A stretch of 64,000 bases of DNA, taken from contig JBDNIY010000012.1 in NCBI GenBank assembly GCA_041688015.1, positions 324,299 through 388,298 of the forward strand. The letters run 5' to 3'. The stretch's first letter is position 1. Each line of letters starts with the position of its first letter. A program made the translations under genes and the position numbers. The DNA comes from Parvibaculum sp041688015. Its GTDB lineage: Bacteria > Pseudomonadota > Alphaproteobacteria > Parvibaculales > Parvibaculaceae. The notes beneath the pieces were generated by a model, which was not told the origin of the DNA, did no database searches, and saw only the letters and a program-made list of their open reading frames with translations. Below are positions 18,951-26,328 of this stretch, one piece after another.

Positions 18951-20369
18951 TTGGGAAAGATAACTGGTTTCCTGGAAATAGACCGCCAGGATCGAAAGTA
19001 CCGGCCTGCGTCAGATCGTGTCCGCAGTTACACGGAATTTGTCATTCCGTTGGCGGACAAGGTTGTGCGCGATCAGGCGTCGCGCTGCATGGATTGTGGC
19101 GTTCCCTATTGCCACACGGGTTGTCCAGTCAACAACCAGATCCCCGACTGGAACGATCTCGTCTATCGCGACAATTGGGCGGAGGCCTCCCGCAACCTTC
19201 ATTCGACCAATAATTTTCCCGAGTTCACGGGCCGTATCTGCCCTGCCCCCTGCGAGGCAGCCTGCACGTTGAACCTGATTGAAAGCCCCGTGACGATCAA
19301 AACGATCGAACATGCGATTGTTGAACGTGGTTGGGCTGAAGGTTGGATCAAGCCGCAGATTGCCGCCGTGAAGACCAGCAAGCGCGTTGCCGTTGTTGGG
19401 GCAGGCCCTGCGGGTCTTGCCTGTGTGCAGCAGCTTGCGCGTGCTGGCCACGACGTCCATTTGTTTGAAAAAAATGCCAAGGCAGGCGGTCTTCTGCGCT
19501 ATGGCATTCCCGACTTCAAATTGGAAAAGCACACCATTGATCGGCGCCTAGGACAGATTGAAGCCGAAGGTGTGACGTTCCACTACAACGTCAACATCGG
19601 CGTCGATAAAAAGACTTCAGACATCGTCGCTGAATTTGACGCCGTCGTTCTGACCGGCGGTTCGGAAAAACCACGCGATCTTCCCGTCGAAGGCCGCGAC
19701 CTGCACGGCGTGCATTTTGCCATGGAGTTTTTGCCTCAGCAGAACCGCCGTGTCTCCAATGAGCCGTTGAACAATGTCGAGCCCATTCTCGCCAACGGCA
19801 AGCATGTCGTCGTCATCGGCGGCGGCGACACAGGCTCTGACTGCATTGGCACATCGTTCCGCCAGGGTGCCGTCTCTGTCACCCAGCTCGAAATCATGCC
19901 CCAGCCACCAGAGCACGAAAACAAGCTGCTAACTTGGCCCGACTGGCCGCTCAAGATGAGCACATCGTCAAGCCAAGCCGAAGGCGCAACGCGCGATTTC
20001 GCCGTCATGACGCGACGCATTGTTGGAGACGGCGGCAAAGTCCGGGCAATTGAATGTGTCCGCCTTGACGACAAGATGCAGCCTGTTGAAGGCAGTTCAT
20101 TTGAAATCAAGGCCGATCTGGTCCTGCTCGCCATGGGCTTTGTCTCGCCAATCCACGACGGCATGCTAAGTGAACTTGGGCTTGAATTCGACAAACGCGG
20201 CAATGTCGCCGCCGATACAGCGACCTACAAATCCAGCCTTGAAAAAGTGTTTGCGGCAGGCGACATGCGCCGCGGCCAGTCACTGGTGGTTTGGGCGATC
20301 CGCGAAGGTCGTCAGGCTGCGCGTGAAGTTGACCTCTTCTTGATGGGCGAAACGCTGCTGCCACGCTAA
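18951..20369 (+). CDS. gltD: Glutamate synthase (NADPH), small subunit
   Basis: Small subunit of GOGAT (472 residues), which passes electrons from NADPH through FAD and 4Fe-4S clusters to GltB. N-terminal cluster cysteines lie in CMDCGVPYCHTGCPVNNQIP and CPAPCEAACTL. The FAD motif is VVGAGPAGLACVQQLA, the NADPH motif is VVIGGGDTGSDC, and the C-terminal flavin segment is VFAAGDMRRGQSLVVWAI. The start codon is TTG at 18951, preceded by GGAG. The resulting MGKITGFLEIDRQDRKY is the conserved GltD N terminus, so the rare start is well supported. It ends ahead of a strong terminator. Confidence 0.96.
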   Translation: MGKITGFLEIDRQDRKYRPASDRVRSYTEFVIPLADKVVRDQASRCMDCGVPYCHTGCPVNNQIPDWNDLVYRDNWAEASRNLHSTNNFPEFTGRICPAPCEAACTLNLIESPVTIKTIEHAIVERGWAEGWIKPQIAAVKTSKRVAVVGAGPAGLACVQQLARAGHDVHLFEKNAKAGGLLRYGIPDFKLEKHTIDRRLGQIEAEGVTFHYNVNIGVDKKTSDIVAEFDAVVLTGGSEKPRDLPVEGRDLHGVHFAMEFLPQQNRRVSNEPLNNVEPILANGKHVVVIGGGDTGSDCIGTSFRQGAVSVTQLEIMPQPPEHENKLLTWPDWPLKMSTSSSQAEGATRDFAVMTRRIVGDGGKVRAIECVRLDDKMQPVEGSSFEIKADLVLLAMGFVSPIHDGMLSELGLEFDKRGNVAADTATYKSSLEKVFAAGDMRRGQSLVVWAIREGRQAAREVDLFLMGETLLPR

Positions 20370-20393
20370 CCCGACGAACATCAATGAAATCAG

Positions 20394-20422
20394 GGTCCTG
20401 CATCCGTGCAGGGCCTTTTTTT
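20394..20422 (+). terminator. Rho-independent terminator of gltBD
   Basis: GGTCCTGCA (20394-20402) pairs with TGCAGGGCC (20407-20415), nine pairs with one G-U, across the tetraloop TCCG. Seven T residues follow at 20416-20422. It starts 25 bases after the gltD stop. Confidence 0.9.
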
Positions 20423-20426
20423 GGTT

Positions 20427-20464
20427 TTAATCAATAAATAGACTCTGGTCTATTTATTGATTAA
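20427..20464. repeat. Perfect 17-bp AT-rich inverted repeat, probable operator
   Basis: Arm TTAATCAATAAATAGAC (20427-20443) and its exact reverse complement GTCTATTTATTGATTAA (20448-20464) flank TCTG. It begins 4 bases after the gltBD terminator T-run and ends 38 bases before the COQ4-family ATG. There is no T-run after it, so it is an unlikely second terminator. Its position over the expected promoter suggests an operator for a dimeric repressor, for example of the TetR type; no regulator gene is adjacent. Confidence 0.75.
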
Positions 20465-20502
20465 CTTTGCCTGATCGCACAGACGAGGGGGCCGGAACCA
20501 CC

Positions 20503-21501
20503 ATGCCGCACACCGAAACGCAGATGGAATTAGAAGCCTTGGTGGGAAATTTCGCCACGGTTGCCTCGACGTCTGGCGGAATCGAGGATTTAGCTCGCCG
20601 CGCGAAGGCAGGTGACACAGATGCCGCCACCGGCGTCGTAGCCGCCATCCTGCGCGTCGCCGCAATTGATCCCGGTGCCTCAATGGCGGTTCTCGACGCC
20701 ATCACGCGCGGCTGGCTTAGCGCAGAGGCCGATGCCATCCAGACGCCTCCCTCGCAATCTGCCATGCTGAAAGACCTTGCCGAGCCGGGCAATCTCAATG
20801 CTGGTTTCTGGACGCCCTTCTGGGATTTCATAACCACATCCAGTTCCCAAGAACGCGGTGGCGATGAAGTGACCGCCATGGTGGCGGCCCTTGGCGGCAA
20901 TCTGTACGAAAACTACAGTGATCTGGCAGAGGCTGCCGCCCTCGCCCACCCCGGGGCCGCAAATGCTGCTGCACGAGCCACGCCCCCCAAATTGACACTC
21001 GAAAGCCTCGCCGCATTGCCCACTGGCTCGCTAGGCCACGACTTCTATCGCCTGATTGCCGACAATAATTTCAGCCTCGAAGTCCTCGACCGCGAGGCCG
21101 CTGGCCTGCAAGGCATGCCACCTGCGCAGCGCTATCTGAACCTGCGCATCTTACAGATGCACGATGTATGGCACCTTGTCGGCGGCTTTCGCACAACCAT
21201 TCTGCAAGAGGTCGCCATCTCCTCCTTCTCTCTCGCTCAATTCGGTCATACCTATTCCGCCATGCTAATCGGAACAGCCGCAACCTCGGCACTATTCAAC
21301 TCGATGGAGGCGTTTGGCCTCTCCATGCAGATCATCTCCGAAGGCTGGTTGCATGGCCGCACGATGCCATCCTTCATGGCAATCGAATGGGAAAATGAAT
21401 GGCATCTGCCAATCTCGGAGATCCGCACACGGCACGGCATTAAACCCTTCGCAAGTATTTTTCCCGCCGACCTGATCGAACAATTACGCGACGCGGCCTG
21501 A
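20503..21501 (+). CDS. COQ4-family ubiquinone biosynthesis protein
   Basis: Protein of 332 residues whose C-terminal two thirds match the COQ4 family. The metal-binding motif HDxxHx11E is intact (H220-D221, H224, E236; HDVWHLVGGF then ILQE). COQ4 proteins support ubiquinone synthesis, as scaffold and in modification of the C1 position of the ring. The N-terminal 110 residues or so are alanine-rich and have no match I recognise. I chose ATG 20503, with GGAA and AGGGGG upstream; a TTG at 20467 would start inside the leader next to the palindrome. It is a single gene, apparently controlled from the inverted repeat just upstream. Confidence 0.78.
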   Translation: MPHTETQMELEALVGNFATVASTSGGIEDLARRAKAGDTDAATGVVAAILRVAAIDPGASMAVLDAITRGWLSAEADAIQTPPSQSAMLKDLAEPGNLNAGFWTPFWDFITTSSSQERGGDEVTAMVAALGGNLYENYSDLAEAAALAHPGAANAAARATPPKLTLESLAALPTGSLGHDFYRLIADNNFSLEVLDREAAGLQGMPPAQRYLNLRILQMHDVWHLVGGFRTTILQEVAISSFSLAQFGHTYSAMLIGTAATSALFNSMEAFGLSMQIISEGWLHGRTMPSFMAIEWENEWHLPISEIRTRHGIKPFASIFPADLIEQLRDAA

Positions 21502-21634
21502 ATCCAAACCACCAATCATCCATAGGCCTGATCGAATCCCACTCTGCCTTGCCTTTGTCGGTGTAACATCACTGGACATGAGCGCGCTTGTTGTCTTCAC
21601 TTAGCGTGCGTAAGCCCTGAGGAGAGAAACGCTC

Positions 21635-24268
21635 ATGCCATCGTCGATGCGAATTGGAATTGGGGCAAGAGTTGTTGCCTTTCTCTTTATCTGTCTAATT
21701 TTAGGATCAGTGGTCGGGGCATGGGCTATCGGGCGTTACCACAAAGTCTCCCACGAAATATCCAACGACATGGCACGCCGTAGCAGCGACCTTGCCGAGG
21801 CGCTCAAGACGCAAATCATCCGAAATGCCTATATGACGCTGAGTGCGATGTCGGGCTTTGAGCGCGTTCAGGGCAAGAATCCAACCGACTGCACTGACGT
21901 TGCCTCTTTCTTCCTGATAAACACCACCGGCTATATTAATGTTGGCTCCGTTCTACCCGACGGCACTGTCTATTGCGCGGCCCAAGCCGCGGTCATCGGC
22001 ATAAATATCAAGGATCAGGATTGGATTAAATCGGCTCTGGTCACCGGCCTATTCACCATGGGTGGCATTCAAGAAAGTCGCGTCGTTGACTCTCATGTCG
22101 TGACGTTTGGGCTTCCGCTTAAGGATTCCAAAGGCAACATCACACAAATTCTTGGCCTGACAGCGGATGTCGATTACATCGCGCAGGTTCTCGCATTCCC
22201 TCATTTGCCCAAAGGCACCTCGCTGACCGTTATCGATCAACACGGCAATGTTCTTGTCAGCAACAGCGCCAGTCAGCGCAAACCTGGCGACAGCATCGCC
22301 ACCTGGGAAGTTGCCAAGCGTGCAATGAAAGCCGATGAGCCCTTCGTTATGAACTGGGAAGGGAATGACGGCCTAGATCGGGTCTTTGCTGTCACATCTT
22401 CTCGTGTCAGCGATGCCGCCGTACCAGGCGCCAGCCGTACAGATATTCGTGCCTTTTCAATCATCTTGGGCATACCTGCTCAAAGCATCGCCTCATCTAT
22501 CATGGGGCCCGTCCAATCTGCCGGCATCGCGATTGGCTTTGTATTCCTGCTGATCCTTGCCGGGATTTATTTTTTCGTGACCCGCACGCTGGTACAGCCC
22601 ATCAAAGAAATCCAGAGCATGGCCGAAAGATTGACGTTCGGCGATCTCACCGCTCGTGTCGTCGGCAAGTCACGCACGAGTGAAGTGAGAAGCTTGGCTG
22701 ATGCATTCAACATTATGGCGGCGACGCTGGCCAAGCGCGAAGACGACATCCGCACAAGCAATGTGCGCTTCCAACGCATCTTCGAAACCGAACCAGCCGG
22801 CGTCACGCTTCTGGATCACGAACTGAAGGTGATCGACATCAATCAAGCCGGGCTGGATATCCTCGGGGCCGATAACGTCGATCAAATTCGCGGACAAACA
22901 ATGCCCACACTGGTGATAGACGAGGACTTCGAAAAATTTCGCCAACATTTACATGCTGTGCGCGATGGCAAGACGGATTCAGTCAGCTTCCAAATTGTCA
23001 ATCTGAAGGGTAAGAGGCGTTGGCAAAAAATGCAATCTGCGACAATCAAATTCGCTGATGATACACCACCTGGATATATTTCCATTGTGCGCGACACAAC
23101 CGACGAAGTTGCTACAGAAGCACAGCTGGTGCAGGCACAAAAAATGGAATCGATCGGGCGTCTAACCGGCGGCGTAGCGCATGATTTCAACAACCTGATA
23201 ACTATCGTCATGGGTAACGCGGAAATCCTAATCGAAGCACTTGAGGAACGCCCAAAACTCAAAAAGCTCGCCACCATGATCGAAGCCGCTGCCCAGCGTA
23301 GCGTCGAACTCACTCACCGAATGCTCGCCTTTGCGCGACGCCAGGTCCTGCACCCCACCCAGCTTGACACCAATGTTCTGCTCAATCGCATGGTCGACAT
23401 GATGGGCCATCTGCTGGGAGAAGATATCCGGGTACGCATTGAAACGTCTGACGGATTGTGGAGCATCGCCGCCGATCCCGCACAGATGGAATCGGCCATC
23501 CTAAACCTAGCCATCAACGCACGTGATGCCATGCCAAAGGGCGGTTCACTGACTATTGAAACTAAGAACGTTACGCTGGATGAAGACTATGCCGCCCTTA
23601 ACCCCGAGGCCACCTCTGGCGATTATGTTCAAATTGCCGTCTCCGATTCAGGCACAGGCATGTCGCCAGACGTTCTCCACCGAGTCTTCGATCCTTTTTT
23701 CACCACGAAGGAAGTCGGTAAAGGTTCCGGGCTTGGCCTCAGCATGGTTTATGGTTTCGTCAAGCAGTCGTCAGGGCACATCAAGATTTACAGTGAGATA
23801 GGCCAAGGTACGTCTATCCGGATATATCTTCCCAAGGTTGATAGTGGCAGCGCTACCGCAACGACCGAAAACGAAGTGCCCATCGAGAACACGCGGGGCA
23901 GCGAAACAATCCTTGTGACTGAAGATGCCGAATCTGTCCGCGATTACGTCACGCAGCAACTGGAAAGCCTTGGGTACACTGTCCTTGAGGCGTCGGACGC
24001 CGAGGAAGCGCTTTCCATTCTGGAACGCAAAAGTAACATCGATCTACTCTTCACAGATGTTGTCCTCCCCGGTGGCATCAATGGGCGACAACTCGCTGAA
24101 ATCGCGCTCAACAAATACCCCACATTGAAAGTGCTCTACACCACTGGATACACCGAAAACGCTGTCGTGCATCACGGCAAGTTAGATGTCGGGGTTGAAT
24201 TGCTGAGCAAACCATACCGGCGCGAGGAGCTAGCGCGACATATACGCATCGTGCTCGACAAACCATAG
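21635..24268 (+). CDS. Hybrid sensor histidine kinase with Cache, HAMP, PAS and receiver domains
   Basis: Protein of 877 residues. A transmembrane helix (about 9-32) leads to a periplasmic Cache-like sensor (about 38-290), a second helix (about 292-312), HAMP (TLVQPIKEIQSMAERLTFGDL) and PAS (about 380-500). The kinase box GRLTGGVAHDFNNLITIV carries phospho-acceptor H516. HATPase follows (NLAINARDAMPKGG, GKGSGLGLSMVYGF), then a receiver with D808 (LFTDVVLPGG). The AHDFNNL box is the type found in CckA-like and related kinases. It starts at ATG 21635 with GGAGAG upstream. Cache sensors often bind small organic acids or amino acids, but the ligand is unknown. The next gene is convergent, 10 bases away. 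Confidence 0.9.
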   Translation: MPSSMRIGIGARVVAFLFICLILGSVVGAWAIGRYHKVSHEISNDMARRSSDLAEALKTQIIRNAYMTLSAMSGFERVQGKNPTDCTDVASFFLINTTGYINVGSVLPDGTVYCAAQAAVIGINIKDQDWIKSALVTGLFTMGGIQESRVVDSHVVTFGLPLKDSKGNITQILGLTADVDYIAQVLAFPHLPKGTSLTVIDQHGNVLVSNSASQRKPGDSIATWEVAKRAMKADEPFVMNWEGNDGLDRVFAVTSSRVSDAAVPGASRTDIRAFSIILGIPAQSIASSIMGPVQSAGIAIGFVFLLILAGIYFFVTRTLVQPIKEIQSMAERLTFGDLTARVVGKSRTSEVRSLADAFNIMAATLAKREDDIRTSNVRFQRIFETEPAGVTLLDHELKVIDINQAGLDILGADNVDQIRGQTMPTLVIDEDFEKFRQHLHAVRDGKTDSVSFQIVNLKGKRRWQKMQSATIKFADDTPPGYISIVRDTTDEVATEAQLVQAQKMESIGRLTGGVAHDFNNLITIVMGNAEILIEALEERPKLKKLATMIEAAAQRSVELTHRMLAFARRQVLHPTQLDTNVLLNRMVDMMGHLLGEDIRVRIETSDGLWSIAADPAQMESAILNLAINARDAMPKGGSLTIETKNVTLDEDYAALNPEATSGDYVQIAVSDSGTGMSPDVLHRVFDPFFTTKEVGKGSGLGLSMVYGFVKQSSGHIKIYSEIGQGTSIRIYLPKVDSGSATATTENEVPIENTRGSETILVTEDAESVRDYVTQQLESLGYTVLEASDAEEALSILERKSNIDLLFTDVVLPGGINGRQLAEIALNKYPTLKVLYTTGYTENAVVHHGKLDVGVELLSKPYRREELARHIRIVLDKP

Positions 24269-24278
24269 ATGGCAATAA

Positions 24279-24665
24279 TCAGCCCGACGCTTCGTCAATG
24301 GACCCATGCAGATCTTCTACGCTGCGTCTCTGGATGGTGAAGTCAGAGAAAATGCTCCACGTCATGTTTCTCAAAACCTCCACCCCATCACGGACCACCG
24401 CAACAGGGGCGTTGAGGCCGTTCTTCTCCATTTGATCGTTCCATGTGCTGGCAAGAGCCACCGCTGTGTTTTGCACCGGCCCGACGCTAAACCCGTTGAC
24501 CACCGTGACAAGTTGCGCGCTGTTAAAGAGTGCCAAAATAAAGACGGCGATCCACATCGAACGCGTAAACCGGGAAACATTGCGCTGCGTATCAATCACC
24601 TCTTCCCATTCGGGTGGGCGATCTTCCGGGCGGCCTTCCAAGTCACTGTCAATCAGATCGAGCAT
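24279..24665 (-). CDS. Small single-pass membrane protein of unknown function
   Basis: I do not recognise this family. The 128-residue product has an acidic N terminus (DSDLEGRPEDRPPEWEEV), one hydrophobic helix at about residues 37-60 (MWIAVFILALFNSAQLVTVV) and a C-terminal region of about 65 residues predicted outside the cytoplasm. It starts 10 bases after the stop of the AlgI-like acyltransferase gene and is probably co-translated with it, so it may be an accessory subunit of that enzyme. That role is inference from position only. Confidence 0.7.
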   Translation of the reverse strand: MLDLIDSDLEGRPEDRPPEWEEVIDTQRNVSRFTRSMWIAVFILALFNSAQLVTVVNGFSVGPVQNTAVALASTWNDQMEKNGLNAPVAVVRDGVEVLRNMTWSIFSDFTIQRRSVEDLHGSIDEASG

Positions 24666-24675
24666 GTCTCTTTCC

Positions 24676-26127
24676 TCAGAATTGGAAGTAGATAAAGGGG
24701 GCTACGCCTTCTGGCGCGACCGACCAGATGGCCAGGATACCAAAGCCAAGCAAAAGGCCCATCGCATAGGATGGCAGGCCTCGGATGCTCAGTGCAAGTT
24801 CGCGCCCCAGATGGCGCGGCGTGAACTGAAATAATAACCCCAGCCCCACCAAACCAACCAGAAACGGCGTGACATAGCTATTGCCTGCTGACCAGTTGGT
24901 GAACCCAAGAAGATAATTTGTTGCCGTTGAAAAACTATCAGCACGAAAGAAAATCCAGGCAAAGCAAACCAGATGAAACGTCCAGACGACACCCACACCA
25001 TGCTGCGCAAAATCGCCCAAGTGCGAAAACACGCCCGGCGCATCGGCGTGCGCTGGCGCAAATTCATTCAGCTTGCGTCGAAGCCATTGCTCAAGACCAA
25101 GCATCGTGCCGTGAAAGGATCCCCAAAAAATAAACGTCCAAGCCGCACCGTGCCACAGACCGCCCAGAAACATGGTGAGAAAGAGATTACGATAGCGCGC
25201 AACCTCGCCATGCCGATTACCACCAAGCGGGATGTAGAGGTAATCTCGCAGCCAGGTTGACAGCGAGATATGCCAACGTCGCCAGAAGTCCTGCAAGCTC
25301 GCGGCTCGATAAGGTTGATCAAAATTCGGCAAAAAGCGATAACCAAGCAATGCCGCAACGCCGATGGCAATATCGCTATAGCCGGAAAAATCGCAATAGA
25401 TCTGAATGGCGTAACCATAAATGCCAAACAGCAAGTCCAACGCCCCAACCGCCGTCGGATCAAAGAAAACGGGATCGACAAGCTCGGTCGCCAAATAGTT
25501 TGCGATCACCATTTTCTTGGCGAGCCCAGTCAGGATAAGGACCACACCGACAGCAACATGATCGCGTGTTAGGCGCGCAGGCGCGTGAAGCTGCGGCAGA
25601 AAATCGGCAGCCCGTACAATCGGGCCAGCCACAAGTTGTGGGAAAAACGATTTGAAGAGGAGGACATCCAGCAGCGACCGCTCAGCAGCTATCTCGCCGC
25701 GATAGACATCGACCACATAGGAAATTCCCTGAAACGTGAAAAACGAAATGCCAATCGGCAAAATCACTTCCATGAAGGGCAGGTCGCGCCCCAGCCCAAG
25801 CGTCGTCAGCAAGCTATCGAGCGATGCCAGGAAGAAATCGTAATATTTAAAAAAGGCGAGCACGCCTAGATCGATGCCGACTGTGACGCCGACAATCAAT
25901 TTGCGCGTCGCTGCGTTATTGCTGCGTGCTAGCGCTAGGCCGCCTAGGTAGTTGAGAAAGGTGGTGCCAAACAAAAGAAATGTGAAGCGCCAGTCCCACC
26001 AGCCGTAGAAAAAATAGCTGGCCGCAACCAGAAACCATTTACGTGGAATCGGCGTCCAACGCATGGACCAACTGACCGCGAAGACGATCAGGAAGAAAAT
26101 TCCGAACGTAAGTGTCGGAAAAAGCAT
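24676..26127 (-). CDS. MBOAT-family O-acyltransferase (AlgI-like)
   Basis: Multi-pass inner-membrane protein of 483 residues in the AlgI/PatA/DltB group, which moves acyl groups across the membrane for O-acylation of envelope polymers. Key family segments are QLVAGPIVRAADFLPQL, GYAIQIYCDFSGYSDIAIG, FWRRWHISLSTWLRDYLYIP and the catalytic-histidine segment FLGGLWHGAAW (H326). Length is normal. No alginate genes are nearby, so the acceptor is unknown. The two SGNH proteins encoded upstream on the same strand are the natural candidates for the periplasmic acyl-transfer step, as AlgJ/AlgX and PatB are elsewhere. Confidence 0.92.
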   Translation of the reverse strand: MLFPTLTFGIFFLIVFAVSWSMRWTPIPRKWFLVAASYFFYGWWDWRFTFLLFGTTFLNYLGGLALARSNNAATRKLIVGVTVGIDLGVLAFFKYYDFFLASLDSLLTTLGLGRDLPFMEVILPIGISFFTFQGISYVVDVYRGEIAAERSLLDVLLFKSFFPQLVAGPIVRAADFLPQLHAPARLTRDHVAVGVVLILTGLAKKMVIANYLATELVDPVFFDPTAVGALDLLFGIYGYAIQIYCDFSGYSDIAIGVAALLGYRFLPNFDQPYRAASLQDFWRRWHISLSTWLRDYLYIPLGGNRHGEVARYRNLFLTMFLGGLWHGAAWTFIFWGSFHGTMLGLEQWLRRKLNEFAPAHADAPGVFSHLGDFAQHGVGVVWTFHLVCFAWIFFRADSFSTATNYLLGFTNWSAGNSYVTPFLVGLVGLGLLFQFTPRHLGRELALSIRGLPSYAMGLLLGFGILAIWSVAPEGVAPFIYFQF

Positions 26128-26205
26128 CGGCCACCGGTTCCCGTTTCCATGCGTGAGAGATCGCTTTGGAAACCCATTGCCTATGCAATGCCCGGCCCGA
26201 TCTCA

Positions 26206-26227
26206 CCGCCAAGAAAGGCCTTGGCGG
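26206..26227. repeat. Hairpin upstream of the AlgI-like gene
   Basis: CCGCCAAG (26206-26213) and CTTGGCGG (26220-26227) form a perfect 8-bp stem around a 6-base loop. It lies in the 201-base gap between the autotransporter and the acyltransferase. No T-run follows on either strand, so it is not a standard terminator; a regulatory or mRNA-processing role is possible. Confidence 0.4.
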
Positions 26228-26328
26228 CTCGTGCCAATATCGGACAACTCCCGAAAAAGCTCAATCATTGCTTGGACTTATGGTTAACCAGCAAGCGGGC
26301 TCATTCGAGAGTTAGATGGCGGCAAACC

